DNA of 63,029 nt. Source: Streptomyces sp. SM11 (GTDB lineage Bacteria > Actinomycetota > Actinomycetes > Streptomycetales > Streptomycetaceae). Every line of letters begins with the position of its first letter. Position 1 is the stretch's first letter. The position numbers were made by a program, and so were the translations under genes. The notes under the pieces are model-generated. The model saw only the letters and a list, made by a program, of their open reading frames with translations. It searched no databases and was not told the origin of the DNA. The stretch is taken from contig NZ_NEUE01000309.1 in NCBI RefSeq assembly GCF_002910905.1, positions 10,783 through 73,811 of the forward strand, in the 5' to 3' direction. Positions 43,333-52,045 of the stretch are shown one piece after another.

Positions 43333-44705
43333 CAGCACCAGGGACCCGTCACCGCGAACGTCGTCCCCGGCGTGTAGCAGTTCACGTACATCGTCGAGCC
43401 GTCCGGCGAGAAGGCGACCCCGGCGAACTCACCCCACGCCGGCTCCTCGGGCGTCCCGATGTTCTGCCGCCCGCGCGCCATCGCGTACACCTCGCCGCGC
43501 CGCGTCACCCCGAGCACGTGCTGCGCACCGCCGCCGTCCTCGCAGACCATCAGCCCGCCGTCGGCCGCCAGGCAGATGTTGTCGGGGGACTCGCCGGGCA
43601 GCTGGATGTCGGTGTCCGGGCCGAAGAGCACGACCAGGGTGAGCCGCCGCTTCTTCGGCTCGTAGCGCCAGACCTGGCCGTAGTGGTCGGCCGCCGATCC
43701 CTCGTCGCTGCGGGCGAAGCTGGAGACGAAGTAGACGGAGGAGTCGCCCCAGTAGCAGCCCTCCAGCTTCTGCGCGTGCGTGATGCCCTTCGGGCCGAAG
43801 TCCTGGAAGCGGATCGGGGTCTCCGCGGCCGGCGGATCGGGCACGGGAACCCACTCGATCCGGTCGAAGCGCGTGCCGGTCTCCCGGACGGCGGAGAGGT
43901 CGGACACCCCCGGCACCCGCATCGCCTCCAGCTCGCCGCCCGCCCGGAGCGAACCGGTGCCGCCGAGCGGCTTCTCGGGAAGGAAGCGGTAGAAGAGCCC
44001 GAACGGCTTGTCGAACGCGTCCTCGGTCTCGTACACGATCCCGGACCTCGGGTCGACGGCGATCGCCTCGTGCTGGAAGCGGCCCATCGCGGTCAGCGGG
44101 ACGGCCCCGGTGCGGCGCGGATCGGCGCCGTCCACCTCGAAGATGAAGCCGTGGTCCTTGGTGTACCCGTTGGTCCCGGCCTTGTCCTCGTTCTCCTCGC
44201 AGGTCAGCCAGGTGCGCCAGGGGGTGGGCCCGCCCGCGCAGTTCACCGCCGTACCGGCGATGGCGACGCGCTCGCCGAGCACCCTGTTGCGACCGTCCAG
44301 CTCCAGGGACGTCACGCCGCCCTTGGCCGCCGGGTCGTAGGTCAGCCCCTCGACGGTCGGTACGCCGATCTCGGCGGTGTGCCGGTTCTCGTGGTTGCGG
44401 ACGAGGTGGATCCGTCCGTTGCGGCCGCGCAGGGCGGCCATCCCGTCGTGGTTGCCCGGCACCGGCCCCTCGCCGGAGCGCAGCGGCTCGCCCTCCCGGG
44501 ACAGCACCCGGTAGCGGAATCCTTTCGGCAGGTCGAGCAGTCCGTCCGGATCGGGGACGAGCGGGCCGTAGCCGCCGTGGCCGCGTGCGGCCGCCGTGCC
44601 GGCGAAGAGTTCGGAGAAGTACCCCGTGAAGGCGACCGCGGCGGCTGCGCCGCTGCCTGCCAGGACCTGGCGTCGGGTGGCGGTGGGGCGGGGTGCGGTT
44701 GACAT
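43332..44705 (-). CDS. PhoX/DUF839-type exported phosphatase-like protein
   Basis: 457 residues from the ATG at 44705 (GGAGT seven bases upstream). The N-terminus ATRRQVLAGSGAAAAVAFTGYF is a twin-arginine signal, so the protein folds with its cofactor before export. The beta-propeller body carries RNHENRHT, LTCEENEDKAG, GRFQHEAIAVDPRSGIVYETED, QLPGESPDNICLAADGGLMVCEDG and GVAFSPDGSTMYVNCYTPG, as in calcium/iron PhoX alkaline phosphatases. The substrate would be extracellular phosphate esters. No Pho box was identified in the short upstream spacer. Confidence 0.86.
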   Translation of the reverse strand: MSTAPRPTATRRQVLAGSGAAAAVAFTGYFSELFAGTAAARGHGGYGPLVPDPDGLLDLPKGFRYRVLSREGEPLRSGEGPVPGNHDGMAALRGRNGRIHLVRNHENRHTAEIGVPTVEGLTYDPAAKGGVTSLELDGRNRVLGERVAIAGTAVNCAGGPTPWRTWLTCEENEDKAGTNGYTKDHGFIFEVDGADPRRTGAVPLTAMGRFQHEAIAVDPRSGIVYETEDAFDKPFGLFYRFLPEKPLGGTGSLRAGGELEAMRVPGVSDLSAVRETGTRFDRIEWVPVPDPPAAETPIRFQDFGPKGITHAQKLEGCYWGDSSVYFVSSFARSDEGSAADHYGQVWRYEPKKRRLTLVVLFGPDTDIQLPGESPDNICLAADGGLMVCEDGGGAQHVLGVTRRGEVYAMARGRQNIGTPEEPAWGEFAGVAFSPDGSTMYVNCYTPGTTFAVTGPWC

Positions 44706-44844
44706 GAGGTGACTCCCTGCTGGCGAACAGGTGAAGTGACCCGCACGTGTGTAGCACGCACAGAGGCGCGGGGGAACCATGCGTGCCCCCGCGCCCCGTG
44801 TTGCTGCTGGGACGGCCCTGATGGGAGCAGCCGTCCGAGCGGCG

Positions 44845-45270
44845 TCAGGCCAGCGAGGCCGACAGGGTGATCGTGGTGCCCGTCAGCGCCTGGCTGACCG
44901 GGCAGTTCGCCTTGGCGTCCTCGGCGGCCTTGAGGAAGCCGTCCTCGTCGAGACCGGGCACCTCGCCCACGACGGTGAGGTGGATGCCGGTGATGCCCGT
45001 GCCGGGCTGGAAGGTCACCTCGGCCTTGGTCTCCAGCCGGGTCGACGGGGTGCCGGCCCCGGCGAGCGCGTGGGAGAGCGCCATCGAGAAGCAGCTGGAG
45101 TGCGCGGCGGCGATGAGCTCCTCGGGGCTGGTCTTTCCGTTCGCCTGCTCCGAGCGGGCAGGCCAGGAGACGGGGTAGTCACCGATGCCGGAGGAGTCGA
45201 AGGTGACGACCCCCTTGCCCTCGATCAGGTTGCCTTCCCAGTTCGTGTGCGCCTGACGCGTGGTAGCCAT
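44845..45270 (-). CDS. OsmC-family peroxiredoxin
   Basis: 141 residues from the ATG at 45270 with AAGGGAT upstream. The two catalytic cysteines are in AAAHSSCFSMALSHAL and KANCPVSQAL. The family reduces organic hydroperoxides with thiol help. The N-terminus ARRQAHTNWEGNLIEGKG-like region is the dimer strand (here TTRQAHTNWEGNLIEGKG). Soluble. Three short direct repeats just upstream may regulate it. It follows zapE on the same strand with a 124-base spacer. Confidence 0.92.
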   Translation of the reverse strand: MATTRQAHTNWEGNLIEGKGVVTFDSSGIGDYPVSWPARSEQANGKTSPEELIAAAHSSCFSMALSHALAGAGTPSTRLETKAEVTFQPGTGITGIHLTVVGEVPGLDEDGFLKAAEDAKANCPVSQALTGTTITLSASLA

Positions 45271-45290
45271 GCTGGATCCCTTCGAACGGT

Positions 45291-45343
45291 GTGCGTGGTT
45301 GTACGGGATGTGCGGTTGTACGCGGTGTGCGGTGGTACGGGAT
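45291..45343. promoter_or_regulatory. three tandem repeats upstream of osmC
   Basis: GTGCGTGGTTGTACGGGAT (45291-45309), GTGCGGTTGTACGCGGT (45310-45326) and GTGCGGTGGTACGGGAT (45327-45343) follow each other without a gap. All share GTGCG...GTACG. They start 21 bases before the osmC start codon, so they lie in its promoter or leader and could bind a repressor cooperatively. Confidence 0.5.
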
Positions 45344-45394
45344 AACACGGGACACATCGCAGCGCGCGGTGTCCCGTTGCGTCACGCCCCGAAC

Positions 45395-46486
45395 CTACTG
45401 CGCCACCAGCCCCTTCGCGTCACGCGCCAGCGCCGTCAGCCGGGAGATCGCCCGGAAGTACTTCTTCCGGTACCCGCCGTTCAGCATCTCGTCACTGAAC
45501 AGCTGGTCGAAGGGCAGCCCCGAGGCGAGCACCGGGACCTCCCGGTCGTACAGCCGGTCGGCCAGCACCACCAGGCGCAGCGCGGTCGACTGGTCGGGCA
45601 CCGCCATCACCCCGGTCAGGCAGACGGCGCCGATGTCGTCGGTCAGTGCGCCGTACCGGCTCGGGTGGACCCGGGCCAGGTGCTCCAGCAGCCCGGGGAA
45701 GTCGTCGAGGGACGCGCCCGGCGTGGCGTACGCGGCCCGGGTGACCTGCTCGTCGTCGTACGGCGGCGGGGCCTCGGGCAGACCGCGGTGCCGGTAGTCC
45801 TCGCCGTCGATGCGCAGCGGGCGGAAGTGCGCGGACAGGCCCTGGATCTCGCGCAGGAAGTCGACGGCGGCGAACCGGCCCTCGCCGAGCTTGCCCGGCA
45901 GCGTGTTCGAGGTCGCGGCGAGCGCCACCCCGTTCTCCACGAGCCGACGGAGCAGCGAGGAGACGAGCACGGTGTCGCCCGGGTCGTCCAGCTCGAACTC
46001 GTCGATGCACAGCAGCCGGTGCCCGCTCAGCGTCTGCACGGTCTGCTGGAAACCCAGCGCGCCGACCAGGTTCGTCAGCTCCACGAACGTGCCGAACGCC
46101 TTGAGCGACGGCTCGGCGGGCGTGGCGTGCCAGAGGGAGGCCAGCAGGTGGGTCTTGCCGACGCCGTAGCCGCCGTCCAGATAGACCCCGCGCGGCCCGG
46201 TCGGAGCGGCCGGCTTCCTGCTGAACCACCTGCGCCGCCCGGAACCCGTCGCGTGCGCCCCGCCGAGCCCGGCGGCGAAGCCCGCCAGGACCGTGACCGC
46301 CTCGCTCTGGCTGGGCTGGTTCGGGTCCGGTACGTACGTGTCGAAGCGCACCGAGTCGAAGCGCGGCGGCGGCACCATCTCGGCGACCAGACGGTCTGCG
46401 GGGACGTGCGGCTCACGGGCGCACAGGGACAGCGGGGCTGTTTCGGCAAGGGGGCTCTGCCCCGGAAACGCGGTGGATGACGACAC
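45395..46486 (-). CDS. zapE: Cell division protein ZapE (AFG1-like ATPase)
   Basis: 363 residues from the GTG at 46486, fixed by GGTGGAGAG just upstream. Walker A is YLDGGYGVGKTHLLAS, Walker B LLCIDEFELDDPGD, and sensor 1 is AATSNTLPGKLGEGRF. The N-terminus RFDSVRFDTYVPDPNQPSQSEA is the AFG1 entry motif. In E. coli ZapE binds FtsZ under stress; in mitochondria AFG1 helps protein turnover. It is divergent from the reductase gene with 37 bases between starts, so promoters overlap. Confidence 0.9.
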   Translation of the reverse strand: MSSSTAFPGQSPLAETAPLSLCAREPHVPADRLVAEMVPPPRFDSVRFDTYVPDPNQPSQSEAVTVLAGFAAGLGGAHATGSGRRRWFSRKPAAPTGPRGVYLDGGYGVGKTHLLASLWHATPAEPSLKAFGTFVELTNLVGALGFQQTVQTLSGHRLLCIDEFELDDPGDTVLVSSLLRRLVENGVALAATSNTLPGKLGEGRFAAVDFLREIQGLSAHFRPLRIDGEDYRHRGLPEAPPPYDDEQVTRAAYATPGASLDDFPGLLEHLARVHPSRYGALTDDIGAVCLTGVMAVPDQSTALRLVVLADRLYDREVPVLASGLPFDQLFSDEMLNGGYRKKYFRAISRLTALARDAKGLVAQ

Positions 46487-46523
46487 AACTCTCCACCCTA
46501 AGGCCCGTGCCAGACTGCACCCC

Positions 46524-47333
46524 ATGCGAAGCCTGTTCCCTGTGACGGACCTGACAAAGAGCGCTGTGGGAGACGAGGACCCGTCCCGGCCGCTCACCGA
46601 CCGCGAGTGGACCCTCGACGAGCTGGCGGACGCCTACGCCTACCCCACCGGCCTCCCGGCCGGGGCACCCTGGCTGCGCGCCAACATGGTCTCCACCCTC
46701 GACGGGGCCGCCCAGCACGACGGCCGTTCGCAGGGCATCTCCTGCGCGGCGGACATGCGGATCTTCGGCACCCTGCGGGGCCTGGCCGACGTGGTGGTCG
46801 TCGGGGCCGAGACCGTACGCCTGGAGGGGTACCGTCCGGCCCGCGCCCGCGAGGCGTTCGCCGGGCGGCGGGCGGCGGCCGGGCAGGGCCCCGCGCCCGC
46901 CGTCGCGGTGGTGACCGGCTCGATGGACCTGGACTTCTCGCTGCCGCTGTTCACCGAGCCGCTCGTCCCGACGCTCGTGGTGACCGGCGCCGGGGCCCCC
47001 GACGACCGGATCGCGGCGGCCGGGAAGGCGGGCGCCGAGGTGGTGATCGCGGGTGAGGGCACCCGGGTGGATCCGGCCCGCGCCGTGCGCGAGCTGGCCG
47101 GCCGGGGGCTGACCCGGCAGCTCACCGAGGGCGGCCCCCGGCTGCTCGGCCAGTTCGTGGCGGCGGGTGTGCTGGACGAGCTGTGCCTGACGCTCTCCCC
47201 GATGCTCACAGCGGGTGACGCTCAGCGCATCGCCGGGGGGCCCGGGGGCGCCGTGCCGGAACGTTTTTTCCTGGCATCGCTGCTGGAAGAGGCCGGTTTC
47301 CTCTTCTCTCGGTACCGTCGGACTGACAGTTAG
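46524..47333 (+). CDS. RibD-C-terminal-like pyrimidine reductase family protein
   Basis: 269 residues from the ATG at 46524. It is the dihydrofolate-reductase-like domain of RibD: RANMVSTLDGAAQHDGRSQGIS at the nucleotide and substrate site, DMRIFGTLRGLADVVVVGAETVRLEGY, VVTGSMDLDF and LTEGGPRLLGQFVAAGVLDELCLTLSPML. No deaminase domain is fused and no rib genes are near, so it could act in riboflavin or another NADPH-dependent reduction. The exact substrate is uncertain. Soluble. Confidence 0.88.
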   Translation: MRSLFPVTDLTKSAVGDEDPSRPLTDREWTLDELADAYAYPTGLPAGAPWLRANMVSTLDGAAQHDGRSQGISCAADMRIFGTLRGLADVVVVGAETVRLEGYRPARAREAFAGRRAAAGQGPAPAVAVVTGSMDLDFSLPLFTEPLVPTLVVTGAGAPDDRIAAAGKAGAEVVIAGEGTRVDPARAVRELAGRGLTRQLTEGGPRLLGQFVAAGVLDELCLTLSPMLTAGDAQRIAGGPGGAVPERFFLASLLEEAGFLFSRYRRTDS

Positions 47334-47352
47334 CGGAATTTACCGTTCCGCT
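47332..47352 (+). terminator. hairpin at the end of the reductase gene
   Basis: AGCGGAA (47332-47338) pairs with TTCCGCT (47346-47352) around a seven-base loop. It starts inside the stop codon of the reductase gene. It is short for a terminator and may be only a processing stem. Confidence 0.4.
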
Positions 47353-47420
47353 TAGCTTCGGCTGGGCACACTTACCCCTGCAGTCCCCGTGGAAGCGCGG
47401 GGAAGGATGGTTTCAGCAAA

Positions 47421-47436
47421 CGACCGTCGACGGTCG
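47421..47436. promoter_or_regulatory. 16-bp perfect palindrome upstream of the 47479 gene
   Basis: CGACCGTCGACGGTCG is an exact palindrome, and its core CCGTCGAC recurs at about 47444. It lies 43 bases before the GTG start of the following gene, a usual place for an operator. No regulator is known to me for this site. Confidence 0.4.
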
Positions 47437-47478
47437 AGCCGGCCGTCGACGAGACGAAGAAGCGGAAGGGCGCCTGTC

Positions 47479-47949
47479 GTGTTCACAAGCGTTTTGATGA
47501 TCGAGAAGCCGCTCACTCCCGAGGACGTGGAGTTCGTCACCACCCTCCACGGCGAGGAGCGGATCTCGTTCGTCGTTCTGTTGCAGCCGCGCGGCGACCA
47601 AGCCGATGTGCTGCTGCGCGCGATCGACGACGTGGCGATGGGGGAACTGAAGGAAGCGGTCAGGGAGGGGGAGGAGCCGGAGGGCAACGAGGCCCGCGAA
47701 CCCGCCGAGATCGGCCTTGAATACTCCCTGCGGGCCCTGCGCGAGGCGGGCTCCGAAGCGGTCGGACAAGTGATCGAGGACCACCCCCTGGACAAACTGA
47801 CGACCGTCGTCGAGGAGGCGGGCGCCGACGAGGTCATCGTCCTGACCGCCCCGCACTACGTGGAGGAGTTCTTCCACCGCGACTGGGCCTCCCGGGCCCG
47901 GCACAAGGTGGGCGTCCCGGTGCTCAAGCTCTTCGCGCACAGCGAATAG
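47479..47949 (+). CDS. Conserved hypothetical protein (often mislabelled indole-3-glycerol phosphate synthase)
   Basis: 156 residues from the GTG at 47479, with GGAAGGG eight bases upstream. It has alternating strands and helices: VFTSVLMIEKPLTPEDVEFVTTLHGEE, ISFVVLLQPRGDQADVLLRAIDDVAM, VGQVIEDHPLDKLTTVVEEAGADEVIVLTAPHYVEEFFHRDW. The last part resembles the C-terminal half of a UspA-like alpha/beta fold. It has none of the catalytic residues of TrpC, although automatic annotation in Streptomyces often says so. Function unknown; possibly stress-related. It precedes murC by 67 bases. Confidence 0.72.
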   Translation: MFTSVLMIEKPLTPEDVEFVTTLHGEERISFVVLLQPRGDQADVLLRAIDDVAMGELKEAVREGEEPEGNEAREPAEIGLEYSLRALREAGSEAVGQVIEDHPLDKLTTVVEEAGADEVIVLTAPHYVEEFFHRDWASRARHKVGVPVLKLFAHSE

Positions 47950-48016
47950 GCTGGGCCCGCGGTCCGGGTCGGCCCCCGGCCGCAGTCCGAACCGCAGCGA
48001 CCACGCAGGAGCACAG

Positions 48017-49426
48017 ATGGCACCCGGCATTCCCGCCGCCATGGAACGACCCCACTTCATCGGCATCGGCGGCGCCGGAATGTCGGGCATCGCGAAGATC
48101 CTGGCCCAGCGCGGCGCGAAGGTGGCGGGCAGCGACGCCAAGGAGTCCGCCACCGCCGAGTCCCTGCGGGCGCTGGGGGCGACCGTGCACATCGGGCACG
48201 CGGCGGGCCACCTGGCCGACGACGCGTCCTGCGTGGTCGTCTCCAGCGCCATCCGCGCCGACAACCCGGAGCTGCTCCGGGCGAACGAGCTGTCCATCCC
48301 CGTGGTGCACCGCTCCGACGCGCTGGCCTCCCTGATGAACGGCCTGCGCGCCATCGCGGTCGCCGGCACCCACGGCAAGACGACCACGACGTCGATGCTG
48401 GCCGTCGCCCTCTCCTCGCTGAGCCTCGCCCCCTCGTACGCCATCGGCGGCGACCTGGAGGGCCCCGGCACCAACGCCACGCACGGCGAGGGGTCCATCT
48501 TCGTCGCGGAGGCGGACGAGAGCGACCGCAGTTTCCAGAAGTACGACCCCGAGGTCGCGATCGTCCTCAACGTCGAGCTGGACCACCACGCGAACTACGC
48601 CTCGATGGACGAGATCTACGACTCCTTCGAGACGTTCGTCGGCAAGGTCGTCCCCGGTGGCACCCTGGTCGTCTCCGCCGACCAGCCCGGCGCGGTCGAG
48701 CTGACCCGCCGGGTCCGCGACCTCTCCGACCTCAAGGTCGTCACCTACGGCTCCGCCGAGAACGCCGACGTCCGCGTCCACAAGGTCACCCCGCGCGGTC
48801 TGACCAGCGAGGTCACGGTCCTGCTCAACGGCAGGTTCCTGACCTTCACCGTCTCGGTCCCCGGCAGTCACTACGCCCACAACGCGGTCGCCGCCCTCGC
48901 CGCCGGGGTCGCCCTCGGCATCCCGGCGCACAACCTGGCCTCCGCGCTCGGCAGCTACACCGGGGTCAAGCGCCGCCTCCAGCTCAAGGGCGAGGCGGCG
49001 GGCGTGCAGGTCATCGACTCGTACGCGCACCACCCCACCGAGATGACCGCCGACCTGGAGGCCATGCGCGGCGCGGCCGCCGACGCCCGCATCCTGGTCG
49101 TCTTCCAGCCGCACCTGTTCTCCCGTACCCAGGAGCTCGGCACCGAGATGGGCCAGGCCCTCGCACTGGCCGACGCCTCCGTGGTCCTGGACATCTACCC
49201 GGCCCGCGAGGACCCGATCCCCGGCATCACCAGCGCCCTGATCGTCGACGCGGCGAAGGCGGCGGGCGCCGAGGTCACCGCCGTCCACGACCCGGCCGAC
49301 GTCCCCGCCGCCGTCGCGGGAATGGCGAAGCCCGGCGATCTCGTTCTCACCATGGGAGCGGGCGATGTCACCGACCTCGGCCCGCGCATCCTGGACCACC
49401 TGTCCAGCGATCACCTGTCGAGCTGA
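48017..49426 (+). CDS. murC: UDP-N-acetylmuramate-L-alanine ligase
   Basis: 469 residues. It adds L-Ala to UDP-MurNAc, the first peptide step of peptidoglycan synthesis. Motifs present: HFIGIGGAGMSGIAKILAQRG (UDP-binding), AVAGTHGKTTTTSMLAVAL (P-loop), FVAEADESDRSF, NVELDHHANY and VIDSYAHHPTEM (family signature). Cytosolic. It stands outside the main dcw cluster here, as is usual in Streptomyces. msrB follows after 10 bases. Confidence 0.97.
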   Translation: MAPGIPAAMERPHFIGIGGAGMSGIAKILAQRGAKVAGSDAKESATAESLRALGATVHIGHAAGHLADDASCVVVSSAIRADNPELLRANELSIPVVHRSDALASLMNGLRAIAVAGTHGKTTTTSMLAVALSSLSLAPSYAIGGDLEGPGTNATHGEGSIFVAEADESDRSFQKYDPEVAIVLNVELDHHANYASMDEIYDSFETFVGKVVPGGTLVVSADQPGAVELTRRVRDLSDLKVVTYGSAENADVRVHKVTPRGLTSEVTVLLNGRFLTFTVSVPGSHYAHNAVAALAAGVALGIPAHNLASALGSYTGVKRRLQLKGEAAGVQVIDSYAHHPTEMTADLEAMRGAAADARILVVFQPHLFSRTQELGTEMGQALALADASVVLDIYPAREDPIPGITSALIVDAAKAAGAEVTAVHDPADVPAAVAGMAKPGDLVLTMGAGDVTDLGPRILDHLSSDHLSS

Positions 49427-49436
49427 GGAGCGGGAC

Positions 49437-49844
49437 GTGTCGTACGACGTCGAGAAGCCGGACGAGCAGTGGCGGGCGGAGCTGAGCCCCGCCGAATACG
49501 CGGTGCTGCGCCAGGCCGGCACCGAACCCGCGTTCAAGGGTGAGTACACCGACACCAGGACGGCGGGCGTCTACTCCTGCCGGGCCTGCGGGGCGGAGCT
49601 GTTCCGCTCCGACACCAAGTTCGAGTCGCACTGCGGCTGGCCGTCCTTCTACGACCCGAAGGACACCGACGCGGTCGAGCTGGTCGAGGACCGCGCCCAC
49701 GGCATGGTCCGCACCGAGGTGCGCTGCACCCGCTGCGGCTCGCACCTGGGCCATGTATTCGAGGGCGAGGGCTACCCGACCCCCACGGACCAGCGCTACT
49801 GCATCAACTCGATCTCGCTGACGCTGGCGCCGGACGAGAGCTGA
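49437..49844 (+). CDS. msrB: Peptide-methionine (R)-S-oxide reductase
   Basis: 135 residues from the GTG at 49437 with GAGGAG nine bases upstream. Structural zinc is held by CRACG and CTRCG, and the catalytic Cys is in RYCINSISL. HCGWPSF and SHLGHVF are the MsrB signatures. It repairs the R-epimer of oxidised methionine. Ten bases separate it from murC, so the two are probably co-transcribed. Soluble. Confidence 0.96.
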   Translation: MSYDVEKPDEQWRAELSPAEYAVLRQAGTEPAFKGEYTDTRTAGVYSCRACGAELFRSDTKFESHCGWPSFYDPKDTDAVELVEDRAHGMVRTEVRCTRCGSHLGHVFEGEGYPTPTDQRYCINSISLTLAPDES

Positions 49845-49857
49845 GCCCGCACGGCCG

Positions 49858-49900
49858 AGTGCCCCCGCCCCCTCCGCGTACGCAAGGGGGCGGGGGCACT
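49858..49900. terminator. bidirectional terminator, msrB / zinc-binding protein gene
   Basis: AGTGCCCCCGCCCCCT (49858-49873) pairs perfectly with AGGGGGCGGGGGCACT (49885-49900), loop 11. It lies 13 bases after msrB and 25 bases from the end of the opposite gene. Confidence 0.88.
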
Positions 49901-49925
49901 GTGCTGTCACTCCTGCGGCGGGGGC

Positions 49926-50402
49926 TCACCCCTCGCCGTCGCCACCGTTCTCGGCCGCTTCGGACCGCAGCAGCGGGTGGATCACGCCGGGGAAGACCCG
50001 GGCCCGTACGACCTCCTCGGCCGACCCGCCCCGCACGACCGTCTCCGCGACGCCCCAGGGCCGCCCGGCCAGGTGGATGGTCAGGGTGTACGAGGAGGAG
50101 CAGCCGGTGCACTCGTAGCGGTCGGCCCAGGTCTCGACCTCGGTGGTGGAGCCCGGGTAGCGCTTCACGTGGCGGTGGCGGGCGTGGCAGTGGTCGCAGA
50201 CCTCGCCCGGCTCGCAGGTCCCGCCGCACGGACACGGCACGTCGAGGGAGTCGGCGGGCTTCCAGCGCTGCACGAGGACGGCCTCGCGGGTCGCGCCCAT
50301 GTCCTTCATGGCCTTGAGATTGCGGGCGGCGACGTTGTACGACTCGCCGGTGGCGGCCATCCGGTCACGGATGACGTCCTTGCGTCCACGGTTGGTCGTC
50401 AT
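49926..50402 (-). CDS. Hypothetical Cys/His-rich protein
   Basis: 158 residues from the ATG at 50402 with AGGAGGAG five bases upstream, so the start is secure. The N-terminal 30 residues (GRKDVIRDRMAATGESYNVAARNLKAM) form a short helix pair found at the head of many actinobacterial small proteins. A Cys/His cluster follows, VPCPCGGTCEPGEVCDHCHARHRH, then ECTGCSS, which would bind zinc. The C-terminal part is beta-rich (YTLTIHLAGRPWGVAETVV). I do not recognise a function. Confidence 0.7.
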   Translation of the reverse strand: MTTNRGRKDVIRDRMAATGESYNVAARNLKAMKDMGATREAVLVQRWKPADSLDVPCPCGGTCEPGEVCDHCHARHRHVKRYPGSTTEVETWADRYECTGCSSSYTLTIHLAGRPWGVAETVVRGGSAEEVVRARVFPGVIHPLLRSEAAENGGDGEG

Positions 50403-50527
50403 GTTGCTCCTCCTGGGTTCACGCAGCCCGCCAGGAGGCCCATGAGTCAATCAGTCAGTACCTCTTTACGTTACCCGCCCGGCACCGGCGCACGGACCGG
50501 GAGGCCTTCCCCCGGTCGGTGACGGCT

Positions 50528-51850
50528 TCAGAGCGCGTCGAGATCCATGGCGGAGGCGATGGCGTGGGACCCGGCTTCGTTGGGGTGCACGCCGTCCGGG
50601 AAGACGTAGCCGGGGCGCGGCAGGGCGGGATCGGCGGGGTTCGCGACGGCTCGGTCGACGTCGAGGACGGAGTCGTACGCGCCGCTGGTGCGTATCCAGT
50701 GGTTGACGGCGGTCCGGGTCCTCTCGCCCCGCTCGCTGTAGACGGGGAAGCGGGCGCCCTTCATGGGCAGGATGGTCGCGCCGACGGCCTTGATGCCGCG
50801 GGCGTGGGCGGCGCGGATCAGCGCTTTGTGGGCGTTGATGATCCGGCGGGCGGTCACGTGGGGTGCGGAGCCCATGCAGGGGTCGCCCAGCTCGGGGGCG
50901 ACGATGTCGTTGCCACCCAGGTGGACGATCACCGTGCGTACGCCGGGGCGGTCGATGACATCGCGCCGGAAGCGGTCGGTGGCCTTGTCCCCATAGCAGG
51001 GGGAGTCGTCGAGGATCCGGTTTCCGCTGATGCCGGCGTTTACCACGTCCAGCGGTCGGCGGTCGGCGACGATGCGTTCGGCGAGCTTGTCCGTGAAGCG
51101 GGTGTCGGTGCCGGGCGCGGCCCCTGTTCCGTCCATGAGCGAATCCCCGAAGGTGACCACGGTGCCGCGCCTCGGGGAGGCCGGGCCGGACACCTCCACA
51201 CCGCTCAGGAAGTACCAGGCGTGTGTGGACGCGGTGTAGGCGTCCCCGGCGTCGGCCAGATGGCGCCCGGAGGCGCGGTACGAGGTGGCGGTGGTGAACC
51301 GGTGGAAGGTGGCCGGACCGGTGCGGTCGGCGAAGTACAGCGTGACGGTCAGCTTCTCCAGTGGGGAGGTGCGCAGGGCCTCGGCATCGCTCACGAGGTC
51401 GCGTCCCGGGGCGATCGTGGTGCCCCGGGCTCCGCCGAACGTCAGCTTCCGTGCAGTGCCGGGCCAGACCTGGGCGTCGCCGGCGGACCGGCCGACGGTC
51501 GCCGCGGTGATCCGCAGCGGCGTGGTGCCGTACGCGTTGGACAGCCTGATCCTCAACGTGGAGCCGCCGGTCGCGACGCGGATCACTTGGCGTACGGACT
51601 GGCCGGCGAATCCCTGCTGTGACCAGTTGGGCCCCCAGTCCTCGCTGCCCTCGACGGGCCGCTGCACGGCCGCACCCCATGCTCCGGTCCACACCGGGCC
51701 TTCGGCGGCGCGTGGCTTCTGCCGCGTGTCCCCGGGCGCCGGGGCCGCCGCCGAGACGACGAGCGTGGTGAGCACCGCTGCGGTGACGGCGGGCATGCTC
51801 CGTCGTAACGTCCTCTTCCTCTTCCACGCTCGCGGCTTCGCTGAATGCAT
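50528..51850 (-). CDS. Secreted SGNH/GDSL hydrolase
   Basis: 440 residues from the ATG at 51850 (AGGAGG six bases upstream). A basic start (KPRAWKRKRTLRRS) and hydrophobic stretch end in VSAAAPAPG, a Sec signal. An N-terminal jelly-roll-like module (about 55-200) precedes the SGNH domain: TVVTFGDSLMDG (Ser), VVNAGISGNRI (Gly), VIVHLGGNDIVAP (Asn) and FPDGVHPNEAGSHAIA (Asp, His). The layout is like secreted esterases acting on acetylated polysaccharides or lipids. Divergent from the oxygenase gene. Confidence 0.9.
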   Translation of the reverse strand: MHSAKPRAWKRKRTLRRSMPAVTAAVLTTLVVSAAAPAPGDTRQKPRAAEGPVWTGAWGAAVQRPVEGSEDWGPNWSQQGFAGQSVRQVIRVATGGSTLRIRLSNAYGTTPLRITAATVGRSAGDAQVWPGTARKLTFGGARGTTIAPGRDLVSDAEALRTSPLEKLTVTLYFADRTGPATFHRFTTATSYRASGRHLADAGDAYTASTHAWYFLSGVEVSGPASPRRGTVVTFGDSLMDGTGAAPGTDTRFTDKLAERIVADRRPLDVVNAGISGNRILDDSPCYGDKATDRFRRDVIDRPGVRTVIVHLGGNDIVAPELGDPCMGSAPHVTARRIINAHKALIRAAHARGIKAVGATILPMKGARFPVYSERGERTRTAVNHWIRTSGAYDSVLDVDRAVANPADPALPRPGYVFPDGVHPNEAGSHAIASAMDLDAL

Positions 51851-52045
51851 CAAGGACCTCCTCGGCGAAATGTGTGATGAGGGGATCTCACCGTCTTTCG
51901 CGTCGGAGTTCAGTGGGGGTGGCCCCCGAATCGGCCTTCGGGTCAGCCCTACCCGGGGCAGCGCGCAGCTCCGTACGCCGCCCGTGCGCCTCCCGTGCGA
52001 GGATCCGTTGTCCGCTGTCGATCCCCCGTGAGAACATCGACTCCG

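Noticed and set aside
47479..47949. Indole-3-glycerol phosphate synthase identity
   Set aside because: Too short and lacks the TrpC barrel and catalytic lysines; the name is an annotation habit.
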